NCBI GenBank assembly: GCA_017694875.1
Contig: JADIMG010000004.1
Span: 37,211 to 101,210, forward strand
Source: Candidatus Gallipaludibacter merdavium
GTDB lineage: Bacteria > Bacteroidota > Bacteroidia > Bacteroidales > Paludibacteraceae
DNA length: 64,000 nt
Direction of reading: 5' to 3'
A program made the translations under genes and the position numbers. Of this stretch, positions 1 to 8,949 are shown one piece after another; within the stretch, counting starts at the first letter, position 1; each line of letters opens with the position of its first letter. The notes under the pieces were generated by a model. The model had not been told where the DNA came from. It ran no database searches and worked only from the letters and a program-made list of their open reading frames with translations.

Positions 1-23
1 AAAAATGTACATTTTCTTTTCAT
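1..23 (-). CDS. First codons of a riboswitch-controlled gene (partial)
   Basis: An ATG on the minus strand at 23-21 opens a frame reading MKRKCTF before the left edge of the window. It is the first good start downstream of the cobalamin riboswitch, about 110 nt from its end, and its basic start fits a signal peptide. By analogy with other Bacteroidota the gene is probably a cobalamin-related outer-membrane receptor (BtuB type), but only seven codons are visible, so the product is inference from the riboswitch alone. Confidence 0.4.
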
Positions 24-132
24 ATTACACATAAAATATAAAGGTTGCAGAACCAAACAGGAGGACCATAAACTATCCAAGAAAAGTCGTGCACCTGATA
101 TAACCCCAACTCCCGGAGGTATAGTCATCCTA

Positions 133-318
133 CGATTTTGGCAGGTCTTCTGACTTGGCGTGTATTACGATTCCTTCCCGGAAAAATCCAGTGGTTTATT
201 GAGGTGCATATCGTAACTTCCGCATGTGCGGCGGCCTTACAGCAGCGGGTACTGTCACCGATTTTCACGGTGTTCCCTTTTATTGACACGACAGATATTC
301 GCATCAATACCAAAACCG
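133..318 (-). ncRNA. Cobalamin (B12) riboswitch
   Basis: Read on the minus strand, the segment contains AAAAGGGAACACCGTGAAAA, then the run CGGTGACAGTACCCGCTGCT with the typical CCCGC-CTGTAA pattern, and near its 3' end the B12 box AAGTCAGAAGACCTGCC. The closing P1 helix is visible: CGGTTTTGG (318-310) pairs with CCAAAATCG (141-133) with one G.U pair. These are the conserved parts of the adenosylcobalamin-binding riboswitch class. It faces left, so it controls the gene starting at 23 on the minus strand, probably by hiding its translation start or by early termination; no clear terminator was seen in the 110-nt expression platform. Confidence 0.93.
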
Positions 319-450
319 AGGCAAAGATAGACGTTAGAATGGAAAAAAGCAAGCGATTACCCAAAAAAGATTGTAAGAAAGAATATGTTTCATGCTATGA
401 TTTTCGGCATAAATTTTGCTGGTAGAGCATAGAAAAAAACAGACAAAATT

Positions 451-756
451 ATGGTAAAACACATTGTATTTTTCCGTCTGCAAGACGAAGCCGAAGGGCA
501 CAGCAAGTTAGAAAACGCACAAATCATTAAGGAAGGTCTGGAAAATTTGGTAAATTTGGTACCTGTATTACGAAAGGCTGAAGTAGGCATTAATATACCG
601 AACGCCCCTAAAACAGACTATGACCTTTGCCTTTACTGCGAATTTGACAGCTTTGCTGACGTTGACACTTATCAGACACATCCGGAACACGTGAAAGTGG
701 CAACCTATATAGGAAAAGTACGCAGTGGCAGAGCAGCTGTGGATTATGAAGTATAA
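451..756 (+). CDS. Dabb-family (stress-responsive alpha/beta barrel) protein
   Basis: A 101-residue protein starting MVKHIVFFRL, the usual opening of Dabb domain proteins, with a central LYCEFDSFADVDTYQTHPEH segment and a C-terminal RSGRAAVDYEV. The whole protein is one ferredoxin-like alpha/beta barrel domain of the usual length for the family, so it is complete. Members form dimers; many have no assigned reaction and a few act as small enzymes or stress proteins. It lies 150 nt downstream of the divergent riboswitch unit and ends 17 nt before a lipoprotein gene on the same strand, so the two may be cotranscribed. No specific substrate can be named. Confidence 0.88.
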   Translation: MVKHIVFFRLQDEAEGHSKLENAQIIKEGLENLVNLVPVLRKAEVGINIPNAPKTDYDLCLYCEFDSFADVDTYQTHPEHVKVATYIGKVRSGRAAVDYEV

Positions 757-772
757 CGAAACACGAATAACA

Positions 773-1249
773 ATGAAACATATTTATTATATCGGTTTGC
801 TGGTTGTTGCAAGCCTATTTTTCACCTCCTGCGAAGGTCCGATGGGTCCACAAGGTCCGCAAGGTCCTGCAGGTGAAAGTACACAATGGGAAATCATCAA
901 TTTGGCCGCAGAAGCCAACAGCTGGCAACGCATGAGTCAGGAAGATGGTACAAATGCTTTTTATATGGCCAGTTTTGATATACCTGAACTGACACCGTTT
1001 ATCTATGACAGCGGACTGGTGCAATGTTATCTGGAATATGACCAAGGCTCAAGCAATGCGAGCCAACAACTGTTGCCGCAAGTAAGACACTATGAACAAG
1101 TGGATGGCGAGAACTACTATCTGTGGACGGAGACAGTGGATTATGACTACATGGTAGGTAATGTGAACATCTACGTTACCTATTCAGACTTCCCCGATGA
1201 GACTATTGCCCCGGGTGCCATGAATTTCCGATTGGTATTGATGTGGTAA
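773..1249 (+). CDS. Small lipoprotein with a collagen-like GXY stretch
   Basis: The chosen ATG gives MKHIYYIGLLVVASLFFTSC, a signal peptide with a lipobox (FTSC), so the mature protein is lipid-anchored at Cys20. An upstream in-frame start at 725 would overlap the Dabb gene and spoil the signal peptide. Directly after the Cys come EGPMGPQGPQGPAGE, four collagen-type Gly-X-Y triplets, then about 120 residues of acidic, aromatic-rich sequence that I do not recognise. The short collagen-like tract after a lipobox is a recurrent Bacteroidota pattern and probably lifts the domain off the membrane. The stop codon overlaps the GTG start of the following methyltransferase. Confidence 0.8.
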   Translation: MKHIYYIGLLVVASLFFTSCEGPMGPQGPQGPAGESTQWEIINLAAEANSWQRMSQEDGTNAFYMASFDIPELTPFIYDSGLVQCYLEYDQGSSNASQQLLPQVRHYEQVDGENYYLWTETVDYDYMVGNVNIYVTYSDFPDETIAPGAMNFRLVLMW

Positions 1250-2418
1250 TCAACGAGGAAACAAAGCAATATATTGCCGCACACCGTCATGACGATGTGC
1301 GGCAATTAGCATTAAAGGGCTGCAAAGAAAACAATGTGGACCATGCTTTCGCCTTGCAGCAAATCAGCGCCTATCAGCAAATCAAAGACAAACTCCCCAC
1401 CCTTGCTGCACGCACGGATGTCATATTTCCCGTGCGTCTCTCACTGGAACAATGTTCGTCAGAAGAAACAGCCCGCCTAAAAGGCGAATTGATAAAGGGA
1501 ACTCATTTGGCCGACCTTACCGGCGGGTTCGGCATAGATTGCCTGGCTTTGTCTAAACAATTCGAACGGGTAAGCTATGTGGAGCGCAACGAGGAATTGT
1601 GCAAAATAGCCGAGCATAATTTCCCCTTGTTGAGCACTACTTCGATAGATATCCATCATGAAGATGGCATAGCCTTCTTACGCCAACATCCCGAAATTGA
1701 CACCGTATTCCTTGACCCGGCCCGCCGCACACACCAAGGCGGTAAAGCTATACTGATAAACGATTGCGAGCCGGACATCAGCCAAGAAATAGAATTATTG
1801 ACCCAAAACGGACGAGAGACATGGGTTAAATTGTCGCCTATGCTCGACCTGAGCAGTGCACTACATACCCTGCCCGTAAGCGAAGCTTATATAGTTTCCG
1901 TCAAAAACGAATGCAAGGAACTGCTACTGCATTTGAAAGAAGGGAAAAATGAACCTGTGATAACAGCCATAGACATCAGTGGCAGCGGGGAGCGGCAACT
2001 GTTCAGCTTCCGGCCTTCGGAAGAGGCGACTGCTACGGCAGAGATTGCCCCAAGCATAGAGAACTACCTGTATGAGCCCAATGCCGCCGTGATGAAAGCC
2101 GGAGCCTTCAAAGGCGTGGGTATGCGTTACGGCTTGAAGAAATTAGACACGCACAGCCACCTATATACCTCCGCCCATATGGAAGAAAGCTTTTGCGGAC
2201 GGGTGTTTGCCGTGCGTGAGCAATGGGAATTCAACAAGCACAACCTGCAAGCGATAAGAACTCATTATGTCGCTGCGCATGTGAGTACGCGCAATTTTCC
2301 ATTAGGTAGCGATGCTTTGCGGCAACGTCTGAAAATAAAAGAGGGCGGCCATGCCTACCTATTCGGTACGACAGTGAACCGCTCTCTGTATATTATTGCG
2401 TGTGACCGCATCCGTTAA
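1243..2418 (+). CDS. THUMP-like class I SAM-dependent methyltransferase
   Basis: A 391-residue protein with a Rossmann methyltransferase core: SAM-binding motif DLTGGFGID at residues 91-99, an acidic loop (VERNE) about twenty residues later, and VFLDPARR near 155, which matches the DPAR-type catalytic loop of the THUMP-like methyltransferases found across Bacteroidota. The C-terminal third carries the THUMP-like domain, suggesting an RNA substrate, though the target is not known. Translation starts at GTG inside the last codons of the preceding lipoprotein gene (7-bp overlap), which implies translational coupling. Its 3' end overlaps cvpA by 4 bp in convergent orientation. Confidence 0.85.
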   Translation: MVINEETKQYIAAHRHDDVRQLALKGCKENNVDHAFALQQISAYQQIKDKLPTLAARTDVIFPVRLSLEQCSSEETARLKGELIKGTHLADLTGGFGIDCLALSKQFERVSYVERNEELCKIAEHNFPLLSTTSIDIHHEDGIAFLRQHPEIDTVFLDPARRTHQGGKAILINDCEPDISQEIELLTQNGRETWVKLSPMLDLSSALHTLPVSEAYIVSVKNECKELLLHLKEGKNEPVITAIDISGSGERQLFSFRPSEEATATAEIAPSIENYLYEPNAAVMKAGAFKGVGMRYGLKKLDTHSHLYTSAHMEESFCGRVFAVREQWEFNKHNLQAIRTHYVAAHVSTRNFPLGSDALRQRLKIKEGGHAYLFGTTVNRSLYIIACDRIR

Positions 2419-2903
2419 TCACCCGCCTCCTGCACCTGTTTCCATGCTACACTGGCTATCTGTTTGACTGGTTCGTAGGCGATAGATTCCGTTTTCATTT
2501 CAGGTTTGAGGATATGGAACTTATTGTCGAGAAAGGCAAATCCATTGAGGATAATGCTGGTTATGAGTGCCCACTTTGTGAGTCCGAACAGACCTCCCAA
2601 CACACGATTGAGCCCTCCGAGACTGATGGCGGAAAGCATTTTGGTGAAGAGCTTTCCAATCAGATGCAAGGTGAGTGCTATTCCGAGAAAAACGAGACAG
2701 TAGCTGATTACTTGTGCTACCTCTGGCTTCATGGTAATCATTTCCGCAAGTTGCCATGCGAGATGCGGCGCCCAGATGCGTGCGCCTATCACTCCTGCCG
2801 CCACAGCCACCATGGCTGTGAGCTCGTGTACGAGTCCTTTGACCAACCCCCTAATCAATCCGTAAAGAAGGGGAATGAGTATTATAATGTCCAGTATATT
2901 CAT
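2415..2903 (-). CDS. CvpA family membrane protein
   Basis: A 162-residue protein with four hydrophobic segments (around residues 3-20, 28-45, 66-85 and 104-122) and the family-type opening MNILDIIILIPLLYGLIRGLVKG. This is the CvpA fold, named for colicin V production in Escherichia coli but widespread and of uncertain general role; it is often linked to envelope stress tolerance. Length is normal for the family. The gene stands alone on the minus strand, convergent with the methyltransferase gene. No clear promoter was identified upstream. Confidence 0.85.
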   Translation of the reverse strand: MNILDIIILIPLLYGLIRGLVKGLVHELTAMVAVAAGVIGARIWAPHLAWQLAEMITMKPEVAQVISYCLVFLGIALTLHLIGKLFTKMLSAISLGGLNRVLGGLFGLTKWALITSIILNGFAFLDNKFHILKPEMKTESIAYEPVKQIASVAWKQVQEAGD

Positions 2904-3061
2904 ATTTCACAATCGGCTTGTCATAATATATAAGCTGCGGCGGTGTTTTCAGGATTGAGGCGAAAGGCGTTGATTCCGCACAAGTAAGCCGTGTAACCCA
3001 CATCAAATGCGAGAGGATACATGAGAGAGACCTTTCAGCTTACATATTCCGGCATAATTTT

Positions 3062-3098
3062 AGGGTTGTGCCAAATAACTCATTTTGACACAACCCCT
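3062..3098. terminator. Hairpin, probable terminator
   Basis: AGGGTTGTG (3062-3070) and CACAACCCT-type right arm (3089-3098) form an 8-9 bp stem around an 18-nt AT-rich loop. It lies just past the 3' end of the DUF5689 gene, which is read leftwards, and TTATTTTG follows on the plus strand. It probably stops the receptor/lipoprotein transcript. The T-run is weak on either side. Confidence 0.5.
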
Positions 3099-3122
3099 TA
3101 TTTTGTCAGTTTTCGTCAATAC

Positions 3123-4184
3123 TTATTTTTTGTCTGACCATTCAGTTGGCGTCCAAGGTTTGGATTTGTCGCCGTTTTCGTAAAGTTCAAGGTCATCAAG
3201 CGAGCGCAATGATATGGACCAATCAGAGCGGTCGGAATCATATTTGGCATTATCGCGATAGTATCCAACAATACCCGTTACATTTCCAACAAATTGTTCT
3301 TCGGGTATGTACATATAGGCATATTTGGCATATTCACTTGTTGAAACCAAAATCCATTCACCTTCTGCATCTTCGATAGCACGTCCTTGTGGGAAATTGA
3401 GAAAATTAGTAGTTGGAGCAAAGACATTTGCATTTCCATCGTCAGCAGGATTGCCTGTAGTCAAATCAGCCAAATCACCATACGTATTAGCATATTTCTG
3501 ATTGAAGAAAACATTTTTGATACAAACCAAACGGCCGTCCATCTCTTCCTTTGTTGCATTAATGATTTCTGATATGGTAAGCGTATCAACTACAATTTTG
3601 CCTTTATCTGGTAATCCAACTGCAGTTACAGCTTTGTGAAAAAGTGGCAACGGAATACGTCCTGGTGCCCAACCTACTTTTTCTGCTGCATTGGTAGCAT
3701 ATTGGTTGTTGTTGTAGGACGGAGCACAAAGCTGTCTTTGGCTTGCATATTTTCCCACAGCCAAACCGTTGCAACGGATAGCGATAAGTTGTCCCATAGG
3801 GAACATGCCAGAGATGCTACCACCATCTACACCAATACGCAAGGTTTGTGTATGGTCTTTTTCATCCTGGATAATGAGTGTTTTGTAGAAGTTGCCGGCA
3901 TAGTCATCGGTAAGGACACGTCCGCGGATAATGATATCCTCGCCATCCATAGGGATGTCGTCAACACTAAACAATGCTTCCTGGCCTGAACGTGTGCGTA
4001 CAGGGAAATAGGTGCCCGTTTCAGTAAGATAGGTATCAAGAAATTCCTTGATAGTATGGGTTGCCTGTAATTCTTCTGAATCAGCAGTGACATCTTCCAC
4101 ACTTATGGGTTCGGGGGTACATGCAGCAATAACAGCAGCAAGGATAAAAGTACCGAATATTTTTGTTGTTTTCATAAGTTTCAT
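3123..4184 (-). CDS. DUF5689 surface lipoprotein
   Basis: A 353-residue protein with an N-terminal signal and lipobox AAVIAAC (Cys22), then a DUF5689 domain: a region resembling an OB-fold nucleic-acid/sugar-binding module, with IIIRGRVLTDDYAGNFYKTL near residue 85 and the IAIRCNGLAVGKY segment near 133. DUF5689 lipoproteins are common in Bacteroidota and are usually encoded next to TonB-dependent receptors, as here, where the gene starts 22 nt after the receptor stop. The pair probably forms an outer-membrane uptake or binding complex with the lipoprotein exposed on the surface. The ligand cannot be read from the sequence; no sulfatase, glycosidase or peptidase accompanies it. Confidence 0.85.
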   Translation of the reverse strand: MKLMKTTKIFGTFILAAVIAACTPEPISVEDVTADSEELQATHTIKEFLDTYLTETGTYFPVRTRSGQEALFSVDDIPMDGEDIIIRGRVLTDDYAGNFYKTLIIQDEKDHTQTLRIGVDGGSISGMFPMGQLIAIRCNGLAVGKYASQRQLCAPSYNNNQYATNAAEKVGWAPGRIPLPLFHKAVTAVGLPDKGKIVVDTLTISEIINATKEEMDGRLVCIKNVFFNQKYANTYGDLADLTTGNPADDGNANVFAPTTNFLNFPQGRAIEDAEGEWILVSTSEYAKYAYMYIPEEQFVGNVTGIVGYYRDNAKYDSDRSDWSISLRSLDDLELYENGDKSKPWTPTEWSDKK

Positions 4185-4206
4185 TCTTTAAACGATTAGA
4201 CTGTCA

Positions 4207-7200
4207 TTAGAACTTATAGGTAATGTTCAGGAAAAAGTTTGCTCCCCAAGCATAGTAATATTTAGCCGGGAATTTCCAAACATTGTTAGAGATTTCCACT
4301 TTCTGAATCTTGTTTGATCCATTAAAGCCTTCGCCCTGTACACTGGAAACAGGGATACGTCCTTGCTGATATCCACCTGTTTTCATGTGTGTATTGTTGA
4401 GCAAGTTGCTTACGCTAAGGTTAATGCTCAAGGATTGCCGTTGAGGCAAATAGATGAGTTTTCCGACAGACAAATCAACCAGGAAGCGGTTGTACCATTC
4501 GCTTGCCACGAGGGATTCCTGATTGGAAAGGATGCTATGTGGATATGCTACCACTGGATGTCCGTTTTTGTCGTAGAGCGTGTTTCCTTCTTCATCGGTT
4601 TCGAGACGGTAAGTACCATTAACAGGAGAACCATCGGCACGTACACCAGTGAACAAACCTTGCATACGACGTGATGGAGAGAAGTCGAGGTAGTTCCAGT
4701 CGAAATAGCTCACGGTGATGTCAGCAAACCACATTTTCGGGTGGAAGAAACTCAGCTTCAAACTAGTTGCCAATTGAGGTCCATTAGCCACCTTGAGTCC
4801 CTTGATGAGCACACTATCACGCAACTCATAAATAGGATTGTTATTAATATCAGAAGCGAGTGACATACCATTTTCTGCACTGGTTACGCTGTAAGCATCA
4901 GAAGTGTAGTGTGCATCCATAATAGAAGCAGCTCCTGAAAGCGTAAAGTAAGTTCCAAGTTTAACAGCCAATGCTGCTTCACCTCCCTGATGGATGGTGT
5001 TGATACCTGTCATAGCCTGGTTTACGAATGTACGGTAGCCATCATCATAATAACCATTGAGTTCTGTACCATTGACAAAATGAGTGCGGAAACCAGTAAC
5101 ACGACCACGAACAATTCCGTAATTGAATTCATAAGTCAAATCATAGGACAGCGTTTTGGAAGACTGCAATCCGTCGATGGTACGGTCGTGAATACGTTGG
5201 GAAATGTAGGCATTGCGCGCCAATGGTGCACGGCTCTCAGCGAGGGCGTTTACCTTGATTCTGTTACGTCCGTCAATCTTATAAGTCAAACCTGCCTTGA
5301 AGGAGGGGTCGAGGAACCAGTGCAACTGTCCTTTACCAAGAGAATTGTAAAGAACGGCCAATTTGTCGGCACCGAAATCCGGATAGCGTTGGTTGTAAAC
5401 GCTCTGAAGGTATATGGCACGTCCGTTTTCCATGTAGCCTACACGATAGAACTGGCTATAAGTAAGTTTAGCCGCATAATAGAAATCAATCTGGTTGAAA
5501 TTCCATTCGTTTTGGAGGAATGCAGCAGCAGAGAGCATGTTGATATCATAGTTGTAGCCGAAAACATCGCCATCCTTAACAGCCTTGTTCGGATTGTTGA
5601 TATCGTTCTGTTTCACCAATTCAATTTGTTGCTGCGTCATGCCGACGTTTTGTGCAAGGTCAGACATGTCGCGTTCAGCAAACGGGTCTACGTCAATCCA
5701 TTGGTTAGCCCCTAAAAGGTCTTCCACAGTTTTATAATGTTTTCCTTGTGAAACTTTCGTATCGATACCGGCTGTAATTTTGAGGTGGTCGATAGGATTA
5801 CCCGTATATAAAGCATTGAACATGTTTTCCCAGATGTCGTTGTGACGGCGTTCGAGGATATATTTGGCAGAACCTTCCGGATTGATGGCATTGTTGGCAT
5901 AGTTGGAGCGATAAAGTTCGTCCCAATTGATTTGAGTTGTTTCCGGGTCTCTTTCCCGCCACAGGTCAGCAATCTGTTTATAAGTTTCATAATCGACTGA
6001 TGGGCCGAATTGTACGGAATAATCACCGTTTGTGTATTCCTGATTATCGCCGAGAGCAACTCCATTCATATCTTTTGTGATGAAATTACCGTTTTCGTCA
6101 ATCTGGTTGTCAAAAAGGAAAGAAGGAAGATTACGGTAATAGTCTGGACGGGGGTCAGGAGCATTGTAGAAGGTCAATGCCGAATTGCTGTAAAGGCTAT
6201 AATGGAAAGCCTCGTTGATTTTGACAGAATGCTTGTCATTAATCTTCCATTCATAATTGAGAATGGCAGTCGGGTCGAAGCTCTCAACAATGCGTGAGTT
6301 ACGCACTTGTCCGTTCTGATAGCCCCAATAAGCATTGTAATAGATAGAACCGTAAAGGTCATATACTTCCTGGGTTACGCCTGCCGATTGTGCACGACGA
6401 GTAGGTGAACCAAACGTGGTAAATGCCAATTTATGATTGTCGTTGAAAAACTTTTCCGCAGAGAAATAGTAGCCTCCCGAATTATAGAAGATACCTTCAC
6501 CAATAATGGGCGTTTTGGTATCGATATAAGGAGAATAGCGGTAAGCCAGTGAAGCGGCAATGGCCCATCCGTTTTGCATGACACCCGTTCCATAAGTGGC
6601 ATATACCCTACCCTTATAGTTACGGTTGGTTCCGGAGAGTCCTACTTTCCAACCGGCAGCCACACGGCTGGCCGTTGAAAGGATATTGGTGGTATTGCCT
6701 ACACCGCCATAAGCAACAGAATTAGCTTCGATACCATTGGTTACATCACGGTTGCGGGTGGCATCATTCAGACCACCAATCATGGAATAGCTGAAAACGC
6801 CACGCTCCTGGCTATTGAAATTGACACCATTAATATATACCTGTTCGTTTTCCTGACCATAGCCTCTCACGCGGAAGCGCATTGGACTGAAAGCATAAGA
6901 GGTGAGATTGGAGAAAACGTCACCACGACGCGACAGGCTGGTTGACATGTTTTGCGACTGTCCGTCATCGGAAATGTCAGATTCAGAAAGTTGTACCAGA
7001 ATTTCCTGTTTCATTTCCGATTCGATGTCGCTTTTAAGCAACACCGTGCCAAGGTCGTTGGTTTGATTTTCGGTGAGTTTAACCACCTTTACCTGTGTGA
7101 GAAAACCTGAAGCGGAGATAATAACCTCTTCATCAATAGGCTGCAAGAGCTGCAAAGAAAATTCGCCCTGAGCATTGGTGGTTGTGGAGATGTCCTGATT

Positions 7201-7335
7201 GGCCAAGCGAATTTTAGCTCCGACTATCGGGCTCTTGGAATGTTCAGCGGTAATAATGCCTTTGATTGCCGCATTTTGTGCGAGCAAAGGGAAAGCTGCT
7301 ATTACCCAAAGCAGTGTAAAAAAGATTTTTCTCAT
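4207..7335 (-). CDS. TonB-dependent receptor with carboxypeptidase-regulatory-like domain
   Basis: A 1042-residue outer-membrane protein. Residues 1-19 are a signal peptide ending LLAQ; about 22-105 are a carboxypeptidase-regulatory-like beta-sandwich (AAIKGIITAEHSKSPIVGAK, LTTVLL-type ending); a plug domain follows with FRVRGYGQENEQVYINGVNF near residue 155; the rest is a beta-barrel ending in the aromatic residue of NITYKF. It is a TonB-driven importer. It lacks the long SusC-style partner SusD next door; instead it is followed by a DUF5689 lipoprotein. A TAnnTTTG box lies 65 nt upstream. Substrate unknown. Confidence 0.93.
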   Translation of the reverse strand: MRKIFFTLLWVIAAFPLLAQNAAIKGIITAEHSKSPIVGAKIRLANQDISTTTNAQGEFSLQLLQPIDEEVIISASGFLTQVKVVKLTENQTNDLGTVLLKSDIESEMKQEILVQLSESDISDDGQSQNMSTSLSRRGDVFSNLTSYAFSPMRFRVRGYGQENEQVYINGVNFNSQERGVFSYSMIGGLNDATRNRDVTNGIEANSVAYGGVGNTTNILSTASRVAAGWKVGLSGTNRNYKGRVYATYGTGVMQNGWAIAASLAYRYSPYIDTKTPIIGEGIFYNSGGYYFSAEKFFNDNHKLAFTTFGSPTRRAQSAGVTQEVYDLYGSIYYNAYWGYQNGQVRNSRIVESFDPTAILNYEWKINDKHSVKINEAFHYSLYSNSALTFYNAPDPRPDYYRNLPSFLFDNQIDENGNFITKDMNGVALGDNQEYTNGDYSVQFGPSVDYETYKQIADLWRERDPETTQINWDELYRSNYANNAINPEGSAKYILERRHNDIWENMFNALYTGNPIDHLKITAGIDTKVSQGKHYKTVEDLLGANQWIDVDPFAERDMSDLAQNVGMTQQQIELVKQNDINNPNKAVKDGDVFGYNYDINMLSAAAFLQNEWNFNQIDFYYAAKLTYSQFYRVGYMENGRAIYLQSVYNQRYPDFGADKLAVLYNSLGKGQLHWFLDPSFKAGLTYKIDGRNRIKVNALAESRAPLARNAYISQRIHDRTIDGLQSSKTLSYDLTYEFNYGIVRGRVTGFRTHFVNGTELNGYYDDGYRTFVNQAMTGINTIHQGGEAALAVKLGTYFTLSGAASIMDAHYTSDAYSVTSAENGMSLASDINNNPIYELRDSVLIKGLKVANGPQLATSLKLSFFHPKMWFADITVSYFDWNYLDFSPSRRMQGLFTGVRADGSPVNGTYRLETDEEGNTLYDKNGHPVVAYPHSILSNQESLVASEWYNRFLVDLSVGKLIYLPQRQSLSINLSVSNLLNNTHMKTGGYQQGRIPVSSVQGEGFNGSNKIQKVEISNNVWKFPAKYYYAWGANFFLNITYKF

Positions 7336-7399
7336 GACATTTTGATTTTTAATAGTGTCAAAAAAAGGGTGTTACCACCCTCCACTAAATATTTCTGCG

Positions 7400-7407
7400 C
7401 AAATGTA
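7400..7407 (-). promoter_or_regulatory. -7 box for the TonB receptor operon
   Basis: TACATTTG on the minus strand fits the Bacteroidota TAnnTTTG -7 consensus, 65 nt upstream of the receptor start. The expected -33 element is poor (nearest TTG is 25 nt upstream). The rest of the 360-nt gap up to 7699 shows no gene or repeat that I can support. Confidence 0.5.
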
Positions 7408-7699
7408 CATATTCTTTTTTACATTTCTGTAACAAAACATCAGTTTAATATTTTTTTGAGAAGAAAAGATAGTGTTTGACCGACTGAAGAGACAGGAAAT
7501 ACTCTTGTTTTCAAAAACTTGCAAAAATGTACATGTAGGAAAACAAGCGATAAAAAACAATCCAGAAAGCCACCGGAAGTGCTGGATGAAAGAGAAAGAG
7601 GAAAATGGCGGAATATACGAGAACAAATTAAAGGAAGCGGAACAGAAAGCCGACCCACAGGCCTTTCTGCTCCGTTTCAACCGATTTAGTATCGTATCA

Positions 7700-8893
7700 T
7701 CATTGCAACAAAGCCAAAGCTTGTTTGATTCTCCTAAAAGCCTCGATGATTGTTTCATCGGCAGTTGCATAAGACATCCGTATGTAATCAGGCGCACCGA
7801 AAGCATCACCGCCTACACAAGCAACATGCCCCACTTCAAGCAGGAACATGGCCAAATCGTTGGAATTGGTGATGGTCTTGCCATTATAGGATTTTCCATA
7901 AAACGCCGAACAGCGAGGGAACACATAAAATGCTCCTTGCGGGTTATTGATTTGCAGGCCAGGAATTTCGCCTATGAGCTGGAGCACCAGATTACGACGA
8001 CGCAAAAAAGCCAATCGCATTTCCTCTACACAAGTCTGGTTGTCGCCATATGCAGCTTCTGCAGCCTTTTGAGCAATGGATGAGGGACCGGAAGTGTATT
8101 GTCCCTGTAGGGTATTACATGCCTTTGCGATGGCAAGCGGAGCTGCCATCCATCCGAGACGCCAACCGGTCATGGCATAGGCCTTGGACACACCGTTGAC
8201 AATTACCACACGGTCATGGATTGCAGGAAACTGCGCCAAACTGGCATGAGAACCTACGTAATTGATATGTTCATAAATCTCATCGGATATGACATATATA
8301 TTTGGATACTTTTCCAATACCGCCGCAATAGCCCGTAACTCATCATGCGTATAAACACTACCTGTCGGGTTGGAAGGAGAACAGAGAATCAGCACTTTCG
8401 TATTAGGCGTAATGACCTGCTGCAATTGCTCTGGAGTAATTTTGAAGTCCTGCTCTATGGAAGTCGAAATATAAACCGATGTACCCTGTGCCAAGGTAAC
8501 CATCTGCGGATAGCTCACCCAATAAGGAGCGGGAATAATCACCTCATCGCCAGGCGAAACAAGTGCCATAAGCACATTGCAAACAGATTGCTTGGCGCCA
8601 TTGGAACATACAATCTGCTCCGGCTGATAGGTTAAGCCATTTTCGCGCAGCAACTTACCGCAAATTGCCTTGCGCAACGACAAGTAGCCTGGTACGGGAG
8701 AATAAAAGGAAAAATTGTCGTCTATTGCTTTGTGTGCGGCATCCTTGATATGTTGCGGTGTATTAAAATCCGGTTCACCCACACTGAGATTAATAACATC
8801 GATACCTTGTGCCTTAAGTTCACTACTTTTTTGAGACATGGCCAAAGTGGCAGAAGGAGCCAAAGCCCTTAAACGCTCGGATAACAATACCAT
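7700..8893 (-). CDS. PLP-dependent aminotransferase (aspartate aminotransferase type)
   Basis: A 397-residue fold-type I aminotransferase of the aspC/aspB class I family. Visible landmarks are the phosphate/aldehyde-site SNPTG at 174-178, DEIYEH at 204-209 (Asp and Tyr contacting the cofactor), the Schiff-base lysine in SKAYAMTGWRLGW (Lys237), and the C-terminal RMSYA arginine that binds the substrate carboxylate. It would transfer the amino group between aspartate (or a related amino acid) and 2-oxoglutarate in the cytoplasm. The protein is full length. It is a single gene, with TACCTTTG at 8949-8942 on the minus strand as its -7 box. Exact amino-acid preference is not determinable here. Confidence 0.92.
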   Translation of the reverse strand: MVLLSERLRALAPSATLAMSQKSSELKAQGIDVINLSVGEPDFNTPQHIKDAAHKAIDDNFSFYSPVPGYLSLRKAICGKLLRENGLTYQPEQIVCSNGAKQSVCNVLMALVSPGDEVIIPAPYWVSYPQMVTLAQGTSVYISTSIEQDFKITPEQLQQVITPNTKVLILCSPSNPTGSVYTHDELRAIAAVLEKYPNIYVISDEIYEHINYVGSHASLAQFPAIHDRVVIVNGVSKAYAMTGWRLGWMAAPLAIAKACNTLQGQYTSGPSSIAQKAAEAAYGDNQTCVEEMRLAFLRRRNLVLQLIGEIPGLQINNPQGAFYVFPRCSAFYGKSYNGKTITNSNDLAMFLLEVGHVACVGGDAFGAPDYIRMSYATADETIIEAFRRIKQALALLQ

Positions 8894-8941
8894 AATTAAT
8901 TAAGAGAGATGTTGAGAATAATACTTTTCTATACCTTGGCG

Positions 8942-8949
8942 CAAAGGTA
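8942..8949 (-). promoter_or_regulatory. -7 box for the aminotransferase gene
   Basis: TACCTTTG on the minus strand, about 50 nt upstream of the start codon, matches TAnnTTTG. No convincing -33 TTG at the usual distance. Confidence 0.5.

Noticed and set aside
4990..5715. 241-residue open frame on the plus strand inside the TonB receptor gene
   Set aside because: It is antisense to a well-supported receptor, has no family features, and its composition mirrors the complement of the receptor codons.
7472..8083. 203-residue plus-strand open frame across the gap and the aminotransferase 3' end
   Set aside because: Most of it is antisense to the aminotransferase; the part in the gap has no promoter or recognisable sequence.
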